Numbered from the stretch's first letter, positions 39,668 to 48,241 are shown. The stretch: 64,000 nucleotides of DNA from Labilithrix sp. (GCA_019637195.1 JAHBWA010000024.1:20261-84260), one strand, 5' to 3'. Numbers and translations: made by a program. Notes: generated from the sequence alone by a model not told the origin.

Positions 39668-39958
39668 ATGCGCCAGACCTTCGTCGTCAGCTATGACATC
39701 TCCTGCCCGAAGCGACTCCGTCGCGTCTACCGCACGATGCGCGGGTGGGGCGACCACATCCAGCTGTCGGTGTTTCGCTGCGAGCTGAACCCGCGCGAGC
39801 TCGTCGAGCTTCGGATGCGCCTGAACGAGGTGATCCACAACGGCGAGGACCAGGTCCTCTTTGTCGACGTCGGCCCCGTAGAGGGTCGCGGGAACACCTC
39901 CATCCGGGCGATCGGAAAGGTCTACGTCCCGCCGGAGAGGCGTGCCATCGTTGTGTGA
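39668..39958 (+). CDS. cas2: Cas2 (CRISPR adaptation)
   Basis: Cas2 is the small structural partner of Cas1 in spacer integration. This 96-aa protein has the ferredoxin-like start FVVSYDISCPKRLRRVYRTMRGWG (SYDI with the conserved Asp), the QLSVFRCELN strand and the VLFVDVGPV strand, and ends RAIVV, close to the usual 90-100 aa. Its ATG lies 2 bases after the cas4-cas1 stop. The CRISPR leader and array begin downstream on the same strand. Confidence 0.93.
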   Translation: MRQTFVVSYDISCPKRLRRVYRTMRGWGDHIQLSVFRCELNPRELVELRMRLNEVIHNGEDQVLFVDVGPVEGRGNTSIRAIGKVYVPPERRAIVV

Positions 39959-40088
39959 ACTGGAGACGAGCGCACTGACTTCGCGCCGCCCCAGCGGGCC
40001 CAGCGTCGCGGCCGCCGCCGACTCGGCAAAGCACGCGAACGAGCACCGAAACGCCGCCGAAATTCCCAGGACCGCTCGCAGAGCCCTC

Positions 40089-40109
40089 GATCATTGAAAT
40101 TTCATGATC
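40089..40109. repeat. 21-nt near-palindrome in the CRISPR leader
   Basis: GATCA (40089-40093) and TGATC (40105-40109) flank the perfect palindrome TGAAATTTCA (40095-40104), with one extra T at 40094. It is the most AT-rich spot of the region and could bind an architectural or regulatory protein. Confidence 0.6.
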
Positions 40110-40120
40110 TTAGAAGCGAA

Positions 40121-40171
40121 GCGCGCGGGAACGCGCCGCGCCATCTCATCCCGCCCCGCGTTCCCGCGCGC
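40121..40171. repeat. 15-bp hairpin in the CRISPR leader
   Basis: GCGCGCGGGAACGCG (40121-40135) pairs perfectly with CGCGTTCCCGCGCGC (40157-40171) around a 21-base loop, and the pairing continues a few bases outward with a bulge. There is no T-run, so it is not a classical terminator. It lies 56 bases before the first repeat. Confidence 0.75.
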
Positions 40172-40227
40172 CTCCGCTCGCAAACCCTGCCGCAAGGGCA
40201 CTACATCGCTGGTATTCTCAGAGGTAC

Positions 40228-40337
40228 CCCTCCGCCGATCTCGATCGGCGGCTCCGTTGAAGCGACCTCCTCGGGATGCTGCCCGGCGACGAACTCGTCG
40301 TCCCTCCGCCGATCTCGAGCGGCGGCTCCATTGAAGC
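40228..40337 (+). CRISPR. minimal CRISPR array: two 36-nt repeats, one 38-nt spacer
   Basis: Repeat 1 is 40228-40263 and repeat 2 is 40302-40337. They differ at two positions (T/G in the stem, G/A before TTGAAGC). Both hold a palindromic core: CCGCCGATC-TC-GATCGGCGG in repeat 1, with a shorter CCGCCG/CGGCGG stem in repeat 2. They end in TTGAAGC, close to the common ATTGAAAC end, which sets the array on the plus strand, leader on the cas2 side. The spacer (40264-40301) reads as an open coding segment (DLLGMLPGDELV). The repeats are 74 bases apart, not a multiple of three, so they are not an in-frame protein repeat. A degenerate third repeat around 40376-40398 is possible but weak. Confidence 0.82.
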
Positions 40338-40493
40338 CAGATCGACAACTTCCTCGCGTTCACGTCTCAGCGCGGCGACGCGCTGGGGCTCGTGAAGCAG
40401 GGCATCGAACGGTGTCCTTCGTCGCGGCCGTGCCATACTGACACGCTGCAGGCCCGACATCGGCGAAGTCGCCTCGCGTGAACGGCCATCGAA

Positions 40494-41210
40494 ATGCACG
40501 CTCGATCTCCCCGCTGTCGTCGCCGTCGTCCGCGCTCTGCCCAGCGATGGCGCTCGCCCACGATCCTCGCGCTCGCCGGCGGGCTCGCGATCGGCCCCGG
40601 CTGCACGTGCCGGCGCGGCGCGAAGGTCGAGCTCCCCGTCGACGCTGCGGTCGACGCCGGCGAGCTCGCGACGGAGACTCCCCCCGACGCCACGCCGCCG
40701 GAGTCGCGGATCTACCCGCTCGAGGAGGATCGCTGGTGGGACCACCGCTACGCGAACCCGGGCGGGCCGTACGACTGCAAGCCCGGCGTTCATCGGACGA
40801 CGATCGTGGGGCGCAGGACGATCTCCGGCCGAGAGGCCTGGAGGATGACGACCGCCTGCGGTCCGAAGCGGGAGATCGCCCTCGCGGTCGAGGGCGACGA
40901 GCTCGCGATGTGGTTCAACGGAAAGTGGCTGCACCTCCTCCGCGCGCCGCTCGAGGACGGAGCACGCTGGCCGTGGGTCGGCTCGAGGATGCGCCTGACC
41001 CGCGAGCCAGCCCCCGTCGAGGTCGAGGCCGGCACGTTCGAAGACTGCTGGACGGTCACGCTCGCGCCGGATCTCCCCAGCGTCGCGACGACCTACTGCC
41101 GCGGCGTCGGCATCGTGCGCTTGCGGCGGGGCGGCCCGAAGTCGAGCTACGCCGGCAACGACGCCGAGCTGGTCGGCGCCAGCTTCCCCCTTCCTACCCT
41201 CCCCGAATGA
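40494..41210 (+). CDS. putative lipoprotein, function unknown
   Basis: This 238-aa protein has an Arg-rich start, a hydrophobic segment (TILALAGGLAIGPGCTC, lipobox-like Cys at about 37) and an acidic/Pro-rich linker. A globular domain rich in beta residues follows, with a repeated D/N-rich W motif (EEDRWWDHRYAN, AMWFNGKWLHLL) and single Cys residues at three points (YDCKPGV, TACGPKR, EDCWTV). I recognise no family. It is the first gene downstream of the CRISPR array and has no close neighbour on its strand. Confidence 0.6.
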   Translation: MHARSPRCRRRRPRSAQRWRSPTILALAGGLAIGPGCTCRRGAKVELPVDAAVDAGELATETPPDATPPESRIYPLEEDRWWDHRYANPGGPYDCKPGVHRTTIVGRRTISGREAWRMTTACGPKREIALAVEGDELAMWFNGKWLHLLRAPLEDGARWPWVGSRMRLTREPAPVEVEAGTFEDCWTVTLAPDLPSVATTYCRGVGIVRLRRGGPKSSYAGNDAELVGASFPLPTLPE

Positions 41211-41401
41211 GACGGCATGAGGTGCGGTCGGCGAGATCGCTCGAGCGCGACGGCGCGACCTCGTCACCGTCGAGGCAGCGCGCAGCCCGATGGCACCGGC
41301 CCGCGACGCCGCCATGCCCACGACGCGTGCCCTCACGACCTGACGGTCAGCCTTTCGCGCTAAGGCGTCGCCCACCACCGCCGAGCCCACGAGGCGCGCG
41401 C

Positions 41402-42226
41402 TCAGTCGCAGCCGGGCATCCCCTGGCCTTTGCCGATCGCGCATGGCAGGCAGAGCTCGGTCGGGCCGCAGCCACCGCGCATCACGACCGTCGTCGGCCG
41501 GAGCATCGAAGCGAAGCAGGTGTCGAGACAGACTCCGGCGACGCCGAGGACGTCGCATTTCACGGGTCGTCCTTCCACCATCGCCGCGGGGGCGCAGACT
41601 TGCTTCGATGGGCACGTCTCCCGCTGGAGGTCTTCGCGCGAGCCCTCCGGCGCCGCGTCTTCGTTCATACAGACGCCGAAGCCGTGGCAACACGTCTCCG
41701 CCGAAGCGCCCTCTCCGCCGACGCACGCTCGCTCGTGGACGCCGATCGGATCGCAGAGGTGGGTGTCCTCGCCGTTCGTCGGGTCGACGCAGGGCGCGCA
41801 ACGCTCGTCGTCGTCGCAGACGTCCCGCTGCAGCTCGTTCTTGTGCAGCTCGATGTCCTTGACGAGGAGGCTGAGGCACGCGCCCGGCTTCTTGTTCAGG
41901 AACGTGCAGGCCTTCAGCTTCTCGCCGCCCGCCAGGAGGAGCTTGTCGGGGACGCAGACGTCCGAGCCCGTGCACGCGCGAAGCTTGCTCTCGGGCAGCG
42001 GGGTCCTCGCCCCGTCGAAGCAGTGCCCCTTGCCGTCTCCGCACGACTCGAGCTCGCGGAGGGGAGGCTTCGCGAACGGAGACTCGCACGTGCGCGTCTC
42101 GTTCTTTGCCCGGACTGGCAGCGTGACCGTCTCGTAGGTCGTCTCACCGATCGAGCACGCGGTCGCGGCGACCGGGGCCCCGACGACGAGGAGGACGACG
42201 AGCCTGAACGAGGTGCCCACGGCCAT
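41402..42226 (-). CDS. Cys-rich secreted protein, paralogue 2 of a tandem pair
   Basis: This 274-aa protein has a signal sequence with lipobox-like AATACSIG at its end. Its Cys pattern is shared with the upstream gene: SCGDGKGHCFD, DVCVPDKLLLAGG, CAPCVDPTNGE, CDPIGVHERAC, CCHGFGVCM, KCDVLGVAGVCLDTCF and the terminal ELCLPCAIGKGQGMPGC. About 24 cysteines suggest a heavily disulfide-bonded extracellular protein. The start lies 3 bases after the stop of the paralogue, so the two form one transcript. Function is unknown. Confidence 0.75.
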   Translation of the reverse strand: MAVGTSFRLVVLLVVGAPVAATACSIGETTYETVTLPVRAKNETRTCESPFAKPPLRELESCGDGKGHCFDGARTPLPESKLRACTGSDVCVPDKLLLAGGEKLKACTFLNKKPGACLSLLVKDIELHKNELQRDVCDDDERCAPCVDPTNGEDTHLCDPIGVHERACVGGEGASAETCCHGFGVCMNEDAAPEGSREDLQRETCPSKQVCAPAAMVEGRPVKCDVLGVAGVCLDTCFASMLRPTTVVMRGGCGPTELCLPCAIGKGQGMPGCD

Positions 42227-42229
42227 CCC

Positions 42230-43135
42230 TCAATTGCAGCCCGGGACGCCCTTGTCCGCCACGAAGGTGCAGGGGATGCAGACCTCCGTCTCGCCGCAGC
42301 CGTCGTTCGACAGGATCCCGATGTCTCCGGCGAAGCTCATCATGTCGTCGAAGCACTTGTCCATGCAGACGCCCGAGCCCATGAACCCGTTGCACTTCAC
42401 CGGCGTGCCCGCGACGAACGCCGCGGGTACGCACTTGTTCGCGGCCGCGCAGGTGTCTTGCTTCGTCTGATCGCGCTGCGCCTCCGGGACCGCCGACTCG
42501 GCGATGCAGACGCCGTTGCTCTTGCCGTTCGTCGTGCAGCACGGCGCCGGCGGCGGCGCTCCGCCGTCACCGGTCGTCGCGCCGGCGTCGCACGCGTTCT
42601 CGTGGACACCGATGGGCTCGCAGAGCCCGGTCTTCGCGCCGTTGTTCGTCGGATCGGTGCAGGGCGCACAGACCTGTCCGGCCTTGCAGATGTCCTGCTC
42701 GAGCGCGCCGCCCCCGCGCTTCTCCATCTCGGGGATGAGGCTCATCGTGATGCACGCGCCCGCGCCGATGATCGACGTGCACGTCGTCAGCGTGCCGCCG
42801 CCGGCCTGGAGGATCTCATCGGGGACGCAGACCTCGTCGGCGTTCGCGCACGCGATGAACGTGGCGGCCATCGGGGTCTTCGCCTTGTCGAAGCAGTGTC
42901 CCTTGCCGTCGCCACAGACCTGGAGCTTCGAGAGGTCGGGCTTGGTGAAGTCATCACTCCCGCACGTCGGCGACGTCCCGCCCGAGGGTTCGGTGCTGTC
43001 GGTCGACGACTTCGTCTCGGTGGTGGTGTCGTCCTCCCTCGACTGCACGGTGATGTGCGTGGGGCTCGCGAGCGTGCAGGCCTGAGCGCCAATCCCGAGC
43101 ACACAGACTCCGATGACGATCCCGCGCAGTGACAT
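42230..43135 (-). CDS. Cys-rich secreted protein, paralogue 1 of a tandem pair
   Basis: This 301-aa protein starts with ATG at 43135 (MSLRGIVIGVCVLGIGAQAC, lipobox-like), supported by GGAGG 8 bases upstream; a longer frame from 43240 lacks a ribosome site and adds a basic leader. A Thr/Ser-rich linker precedes the Cys-rich domain, which matches the downstream paralogue block for block: VCGDGKGHCFD, EVCVPDEILQAGG, CAPCTDPTNNGA, CEPIGVHENAC, CCTTNGKSNGVC, KCNGFMGSGVCMDKCF and VCIPCTFVADKGVPGC. The pair arose by tandem duplication and then diverged. Function is unknown. Confidence 0.75.
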   Translation of the reverse strand: MSLRGIVIGVCVLGIGAQACTLASPTHITVQSREDDTTTETKSSTDSTEPSGGTSPTCGSDDFTKPDLSKLQVCGDGKGHCFDKAKTPMAATFIACANADEVCVPDEILQAGGGTLTTCTSIIGAGACITMSLIPEMEKRGGGALEQDICKAGQVCAPCTDPTNNGAKTGLCEPIGVHENACDAGATTGDGGAPPPAPCCTTNGKSNGVCIAESAVPEAQRDQTKQDTCAAANKCVPAAFVAGTPVKCNGFMGSGVCMDKCFDDMMSFAGDIGILSNDGCGETEVCIPCTFVADKGVPGCN

Positions 43136-43718
43136 GTTCCGCACCTCCGAGAGGGCTATAGCGAGCGCCGTACCGCTCGCGGAGGATCGCCCGGATCTGG
43201 TCCTCCGGCGTTGGAAGCTCGAAGCCGGCGCGGTGAGCACGCTCGGCGTCGCGGGCAGACCAGCGGCCGCGGGGCGTCCGTCGAATCGCGTCCAGCCGAG
43301 GCGTTCGATCGGCGATCGTGGGTGGCCGTTCCAGAGCGCGAGCCCAGATCGACGCGCGAGGGATCGTGCCCAACCCGCGCGCTCCTCCGCGACGGCGACA
43401 GCCGCGGGCCGCCGAGGATCATGGTCGAGCGAGGCGAACGCGCCGGCGCCGAGTGACCATGATCATCTGTGGTCACTCCGGCTCTCACGGCGTTCGCTGT
43501 CGGCGAAGCGGCGACAGCGGCCTACATATCCGTCACCCTTCGCTCCGCGAGCTCGCCGCGAAGGTCGGCGGGGAGATCGCCGACCAAGCGTCGCTTCGAT
43601 CGCGAGACGAGCGGGATGGTGGGGCGGAGCGCGGGACGCGCCGAGCGGCCATGCCCTCGCGTCGCCCACGCGAGCACGCGAGCGGAGACGGCCGTCGCGC
43701 GCAGACCGCGCGCGAGCG
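43136..43718. other. 583-base intergenic region
   Basis: No convincing gene is visible. Open frames here lack ribosome sites and read Arg-rich translations typical of shadows. A 7-bp inverted repeat GTGACCA/TGGTCAC lies at 43453-43476. The promoter of the tandem Cys-rich pair should be near 43150-43250. Confidence 0.5.
43453..43476. repeat. inverted repeat GTGACCA-N10-TGGTCAC
   Basis: The 7-base arms (43453-43459 and 43470-43476) are perfect and surround TGATCATCTG. It sits in a gene-free stretch, 240 bases downstream of the lipoprotein gene's stop and over 300 bases upstream of the next start. Operator, terminator remnant or chance cannot be told apart. Confidence 0.4.
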
Positions 43719-44522
43719 TCAGTCGTTGCAGGCCGACGGCGCGGTTCGCTCGACGACGAGATCGCCCGGATGACCGGCGCGCTCGATGAGCACGACGCGC
43801 CCGGAGACTCGCCGCCTCTGTTCTGCGGTGCTGGGGCACGCGTCGCGGAACACCTCGCCGAGCGTGCGCGTGACGCTGAGCGTGCTGTCGTCGATGCGAC
43901 CGAGCTTCGCCGTCACGCCGTGCGTGCCGTGGGCGTCCCATTGGTATGCGAGGAGCAGCTCGTCTCGTCCGTCGCTGTCGGGGTCGACCTTCGCGGCGAT
44001 GATCGCGTCGACTGGAAACGCGCCGTGGCTCACGAGCTCCGCGCCCTCGAAGACCGCGAAGGCAGTCGTCCCGATCGGGTCGCCGCACTCGTTCACCGCG
44101 ATGAGGTCGAGCACCTGCTGCGCGCCAGAGCGCGTGAACGATCCGTCGATCTCTGCGAGGACGACCGGCGCGACCTCGCCGTTCTTGCGCGCGTCGTCGA
44201 GGGTGGGCTTCGCCGCTCCGCATTGGCGCGGGCTCGCGAAGCGCTTCGGGAACAGTGGCGCGAGGATCGCGGCCGACCGGGCTGCGCTGAACTGATAACG
44301 GAGGTTCGGCGGCTTCCCGAAGCGATCCGGCTCATAGATCGTCGTGCGCGTCGCTCGGGCCGTCGCCGCGGACGGCGTGGCGGAAGCCGAGGCGCTCGCG
44401 ACCGGCGAGCCCGAGCTCGAATCCACCGAGCCCTTCGGCTTCGAGCAAGCGAGAGCGCCACATACCGTGAGGATCGCCACGACAGCAGCGCGCGAGCTTC
44501 CGCGGCGATGAGCGAAGTTCAT
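43719..44522 (-). CDS. putative lipoprotein, function unknown
   Basis: This 267-aa protein begins MNFAHRRGSSRAAVVAILTVCGALACSK, with lipobox GALAC. A Ser/Ala/Thr-rich linker follows, then a domain that contains DPDSDGRDELLLAYQWD, a calcium-binding-loop-like or VCBS/FG-GAP-like motif, and four cysteines in the later part. The overall look is of a secreted protein reading a property of a large-polymer or metabolite surface, but no family is recognised. Confidence 0.65.
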   Translation of the reverse strand: MNFAHRRGSSRAAVVAILTVCGALACSKPKGSVDSSSGSPVASASASATPSAATARATRTTIYEPDRFGKPPNLRYQFSAARSAAILAPLFPKRFASPRQCGAAKPTLDDARKNGEVAPVVLAEIDGSFTRSGAQQVLDLIAVNECGDPIGTTAFAVFEGAELVSHGAFPVDAIIAAKVDPDSDGRDELLLAYQWDAHGTHGVTAKLGRIDDSTLSVTRTLGEVFRDACPSTAEQRRRVSGRVVLIERAGHPGDLVVERTAPSACND

Positions 44523-44708
44523 CGCCGCGGAGTCTAGGTCACCGATCGGAATTCGCGAACCGCTCTCGCCCGGAACCTGCCGCTAATCCTTCCCCGACCG
44601 GCGAAGCGCCCCTGCGCCGATCTCGGCCGATCTCGATCGCCGCCGGCCTCGCGAGCACGCTCGCGCCCCTCCCCGCGCGCCTGCGTCGGGTACGGCGCCG
44701 CGACCCCC

Positions 44709-45803
44709 TCAACTGCCCCGGCGCTGCGCCTCGAGGCGGTCGTAGTGACGGTAGCCGAGCTTCTCGATGGCCGTCGGCGGCGCGAGGCCGATGTCGACGA
44801 GCGTCTTGATGGCGTACGTACCGGCGAGCACCGGCGGACCGTAGGCGCGGCGCGACTGGTCGTCGAGGAACGGAGCGAGCGGGTAAAGGACTCGGTTCGG
44901 GTTCGCGTGCACGAAGTGCGCGGCCGAGTCGCGGGTCCAGCCGGGCACGCCCGGCGCGGTGATGACGTGCGGGGTCGCGATGAAGCGGCCACCCGTGAGG
45001 ATCTCGAGCTGCTGACCGATCTGCGCGATGATGCACCCCTCGGGCGGACGGCCGCGGACCTGCGTGCCCGAAGGTGCCTCGGGCGTCGCGCGCGTGCGGA
45101 GGAAGAGGCCGCTGCGGTCGTCCGGCTTCGGCGCGACGGCGCCGCTCGGGTCGCGAAAGCTTCCGCCGGGCAGCAGCGTGAGGAGGTTGAAGTCCGTGTG
45201 CTCCTCGCCCCAGAGGATCCCCTTGTCTACCTGCTCGGGCGCGAGGCCGAGGTAGTGGAGCACGCGCGTGACGTGCGCGCCGCCTTCGCAGACGTCGGTG
45301 AACGAGCCCGCGGGCAGGTCGAGCGCCGACGCCGCGCCACGGAGGAGCGCCGCGCCGGCCTCGTGGAGCGCACGCCCCATCGCCAGGTAGTCCTCGCGCC
45401 ATGCGCCGGCGTCCTCCGGCCAGACGTTCTCGGGGAACAGCTCCGGGTACTGCGAGGCGAGCTCCGGCTCGCGCTCGTACGGCGCCGCGAAGTAGCACTC
45501 CTTGAAGTCGGGTTGACCGCCACCGGCGACGGCGACCTCGGTGTTGGGCGGCGTCCAGCCGCGCTGGAACCAGTCGGCGCGGCGCGCGAAGTGCTCCTTC
45601 TCGTCCGCCGGCCTCTTCGTGAAGGCACGGAAGCCCTCGAAGACGCGCGCGACCCCCGCCTGGTCGACGCCGTGATTCTTCACGTACGCGAGGCCGTAGG
45701 TGCCGAACGCCTCGCGAATGGCGGCGTGCGCGGCCCGCACGCGCGCGGCGTCTTCGGAGCGAAGATCTTCGAGGTCGACCGTAGGAATCGAGGGCGCCGT
45801 CAT
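44709..45803 (-). CDS. 2-oxoglutarate-Fe(II) oxygenase, isopenicillin N synthase-like
   Basis: This 364-aa protein belongs to the non-haem iron oxygenases that use 2-oxoglutarate (or, in IPNS itself, no cosubstrate). The N-terminal DIOX_N part is clear (IPTVDLEDLRSEDAARV, then FGTYGLAYVKNHGV). The iron ligands are in HTDFNLLTLLPGG (His and Asp) and TPHVITAPG (His), with a following Arg region. The start ATG at 45803 has a very strong ribosome site (GGGAGGGGG). The substrate is unknown; related bacterial enzymes act in secondary metabolism or sugar/amino-acid oxidation. It lies 227 bases downstream of the AdhP-like gene on the same strand. Confidence 0.88.
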   Translation of the reverse strand: MTAPSIPTVDLEDLRSEDAARVRAAHAAIREAFGTYGLAYVKNHGVDQAGVARVFEGFRAFTKRPADEKEHFARRADWFQRGWTPPNTEVAVAGGGQPDFKECYFAAPYEREPELASQYPELFPENVWPEDAGAWREDYLAMGRALHEAGAALLRGAASALDLPAGSFTDVCEGGAHVTRVLHYLGLAPEQVDKGILWGEEHTDFNLLTLLPGGSFRDPSGAVAPKPDDRSGLFLRTRATPEAPSGTQVRGRPPEGCIIAQIGQQLEILTGGRFIATPHVITAPGVPGWTRDSAAHFVHANPNRVLYPLAPFLDDQSRRAYGPPVLAGTYAIKTLVDIGLAPPTAIEKLGYRHYDRLEAQRRGS

Positions 45804-46030
45804 TGTGCCCCCTCCCTCTAGCGAGTCTCGGCCACGCGGGCGAGCACGTTCTGAGCGGGCGCGCACCCGCTGACCGGGGGGCTCGCTGCTCGGCGGCTCG
45901 CCCCCGAGGACCCGTCGGGCGCGCGGCTGCGCCGGCAAGCGCCCGCTACTGCCCGAGGGCACGCGCGTCGCGACCACCGAGCCGGTCGCTCCCGACGCCG
46001 CGCGGCCGGGCCGGCGTCGCGCCCTCCGGG

Positions 46031-47062
46031 TCACCGCTCGAGATCGAGCACCGCGCGGCCTTCGATGGTGCCTCGGCGAAGGCCGTCGAGGACGTCGTTG
46101 ACCTTCGCGAGCGGGTACGTCGCGAACGTCGCGCGCACCTTGCCGCGCGCGGCGAAGTCGAGCGCCTCGTCCAGATCGAGGCGCGTGCCGACGATCGAGC
46201 CGCGGATGGTGATGCCCTTGAGCACGACGTCGAAGATCGGCGCGGGGAACTCCCCCGGCGGCAGCCCGACGAGGACGCACGTACCGCCGCGCCGGAGCAC
46301 GTCGATCCCCGCGGCGAAGGCGGCGGTCGACACGGCGGTGACGAGCGACGCGTGCGCGCCGCCGATCTCGGCCTGGAGGCGCGCCGCGGGATCGTCCTTC
46401 TTGGCGTTCACCACGATCTCCGCGCCGAGGCGCTTCGCCAGCTCGAGCTTGTCGTCGGCGACGTCGACGGCGGCGACGCGCAGCCCCATCGCGAGCGCGT
46501 ACTGCACGGCCATGTGACCGAGGCCGCCGATGCCGCTGATCACGACCCACTCGCCTGGTCGGGCCTGCGTCTCCTTGAGGCCCTTGTACGTGGTGACGCC
46601 CGCGCAGAGCACCGGCGCGGCCTCCGCGAAGCCGAGCCCCGCGGGGATCCGCGTCGCGAAGTCGGCGCGCGCGATGGCGTACTGCGCGAACGCGCCGTTC
46701 ACCGAGTAGCCGCTGTTGTGCTGCTGCGGGCACAGGGACTCGCGACCCGCGAGGCAGAACCCGCACGATCCGCATGCATCATGCAACCATGCGATGCCGA
46801 CCCGGTCGCCGACGCCGACCTGGGTCACGCCCGCGCCGACCGCTTCGACCACGCCGGCGCCCTCGTGCCCGGGGATGAACGGGAGCGTCGGCTTCACCGG
46901 CCAGTCGCCGTCGGCGGCGTGGAGATCCGTATGACAGACGCCGCTCGCGTGGATTCGAACGAGCACCTCACCGCGCCCCGGCTCGGGGACGGCGAGATCG
47001 ACGAGCGACAGCGGCGCGCCAAACGACTTCGCCACCGCGGCATGCATGGTTCGTGGATTCAA
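46031..47062 (-). CDS. zinc-dependent alcohol dehydrogenase, AdhP-like
   Basis: This medium-chain dehydrogenase has the catalytic zinc site ([16 protein letters not shown] and GHEGAGVV), a structural zinc lobe ([15 protein letters not shown], four Cys) and the Rossmann motif [13 protein letters not shown], with [16 protein letters not shown] for NAD binding. It should oxidise primary alcohols or reduce aldehydes with NAD. I place the start at TTG 47062 ([12 protein letters not shown]), because GGAGG stands exactly 6 bases upstream; the ATG at 47047 gives a shorter, equally acceptable protein of 338 aa with no ribosome site. The 2OG oxygenase follows on the same strand. Confidence 0.9.
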   Translation of the reverse strand: MNPRTMHAAVAKSFGAPLSLVDLAVPEPGRGEVLVRIHASGVCHTDLHAADGDWPVKPTLPFIPGHEGAGVVEAVGAGVTQVGVGDRVGIAWLHDACGSCGFCLAGRESLCPQQHNSGYSVNGAFAQYAIARADFATRIPAGLGFAEAAPVLCAGVTTYKGLKETQARPGEWVVISGIGGLGHMAVQYALAMGLRVAAVDVADDKLELAKRLGAEIVVNAKKDDPAARLQAEIGGAHASLVTAVSTAAFAAGIDVLRRGGTCVLVGLPPGEFPAPIFDVVLKGITIRGSIVGTRLDLDEALDFAARGKVRATFATYPLAKVNDVLDGLRRGTIEGRAVLDLER

Positions 47063-47483
47063 TGAGCACCTCCGTCCGCGGCGACTGCATCGCGCGGGCC
47101 ACACCGGGATTCCACGACGAAACGCGCGGTTCGGCCCGCAGCGGCGATTCCACGCGCGCAGGACCTACGCCCGAGCGCAAACGATGCACCGCGCACCTCG
47201 ACCTCAGCCGCACCCGGCGTCACTCACGACGGCGACGCGCCGACGCGGCTCCGAGACGACCCCGTCGGCGCGCGCGATGGCACTTCGACTGGCACGTGCC
47301 GGGCACGATCGCGCGAGGCTTCGCGGTCCGCTCCGCCCGCGCCGAGAGCCGGACGCACAACCGTTCGTCATCACGCTCGATCTTCGCAGCCCACGGAGAC
47401 GGATCCGCTGGCCTGCGCCGTGCTCTGTCGTCGCCGCCGGCCGCACGAACGCGGGTGGCCACTTTCCAGGAGAAGGCACGCCG
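47063..47483. other. divergent intergenic region adhP-like / lipoprotein
   Basis: These 421 bases separate two genes that point away from each other and should hold both promoters. TGGCACGTGCCGGGCAC around 47295 looks partly like a sigma-54 site but lacks the TTGCA half. No small gene is visible. Confidence 0.45.
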
Positions 47484-48182
47484 ATGAAGACTCCGTCGAT
47501 CTGCACGAACCTTGCGCTCGTCCTCGCCACGGCCGTCTGTGGCATCACGGGCTGCGCGACTCCCACGGACGATGTCCGCGTCGACGAGCCGGCCGAGACG
47601 CTGCAGGTCAAGCAAGTGCCGGTCGACGCGAACAAGCCGACCGGCATCATGTTCGTGTACGACCGGCAGCCGTTCATCCGCGTGCTCGCGACGGGCGACA
47701 GGCTCACGCCGAAGTCGACGTTCTCGCCGCGGACGGAGTACTGGGTGGGATCGAGCTCGCTCCGCCTCTCGCACGTGAAGAGCCTCGAGATGGTCTCCTC
47801 CGCGCTCCGCTCGGAGGACGTTGCGCTGAACGACTTCCTTCACCCGAGCAAGAGCTTCGGCGCCCCGCTCACGGCGCCGCAGGTCGTGAGCAAGTCCGAC
47901 TGGACCGAAGGCGCCTACGAGCCCACCGCGCGCCTGGCGCGGCTGTACAAGGCGGCCGATCCGGACGATCCTCGCCGCTCGATCGGCCTGCTCGTCGAGC
48001 AGGACACGGAGGGCACGCTCGTCGCCACCACCTGGTACAAGTCCGTCAACACGAGCCGCATCTTCGAGCAGACACCCGAGCGGCTAACGTTCACGCAGGT
48101 GACCGACGCCCGCGGACGCCCGAGCAACGATCCGCGACACATCGACGCCGAAGCGACCTGGTTCCACTTCACGGCGCGCTGA
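47484..48182 (+). CDS. putative lipoprotein, function unknown
   Basis: This 232-aa protein begins MKTPSICTNLALVLATAVCGITGCATP; ITGC is a lipobox. AGGAGAAGG 9-16 bases upstream fixes the ATG at 47484. The rest is a single beta-rich domain (GIMFVYDRQPFIRVLATGD, STFSPRTEYWVGSSSLRLSH, SIGLLVEQDTEGTLVATTWYKS) with no cysteines, so it differs from the Cys-rich neighbours. No family recognised. Confidence 0.65.
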   Translation: MKTPSICTNLALVLATAVCGITGCATPTDDVRVDEPAETLQVKQVPVDANKPTGIMFVYDRQPFIRVLATGDRLTPKSTFSPRTEYWVGSSSLRLSHVKSLEMVSSALRSEDVALNDFLHPSKSFGAPLTAPQVVSKSDWTEGAYEPTARLARLYKAADPDDPRRSIGLLVEQDTEGTLVATTWYKSVNTSRIFEQTPERLTFTQVTDARGRPSNDPRHIDAEATWFHFTAR

Positions 48183-48241
48183 CGCGCGTCGATCCACGGC
48201 ACGCGGACACGCGACGGACCACGGCGCGACCAGGAGCGCAG

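Larger units (their letters stand above)
39959..40227 (+). promoter_or_regulatory. CRISPR leader, with structured palindromes
   Basis: The 269 bases between cas2 and the first repeat are the expected leader, given the repeat orientation. Inside it a near-perfect palindrome lies at 40089-40109 (GATCA/TGATC arms around TGAAATTTCA) and a strong hairpin at 40121-40171. No gene is visible. Leaders usually carry the array promoter and the Cas1-Cas2 anchoring sites; I cannot mark either exactly. Confidence 0.55.

Noticed and set aside
40376..40398. Possible degenerate third CRISPR repeat ending GTGAAGC
   Set aside because: It lies exactly 38 bases after repeat 2 and shares the last bases, but only about half of the aligned positions match and the stem is lost. 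Too weak to count, though worth comparing in relatives.
44609..44640. Fragment resembling the CRISPR repeat (CCCTGCGCCGATCTCG, then GCCGATCTCGATCGCCGCC)
   Set aside because: The first 16 bases match the repeat start at 15 positions, but there is no TTGAAGC end, no second copy at array spacing, and GATCTCGATC-like words are common in this genome.
47290..47310. Sigma-54-like TGGCACG...GGGCA motif upstream of the 47.5-kb lipoprotein
   Set aside because: The -12 element should read TTGC; it reads GGGC, and the site is about 170 bases from the start.
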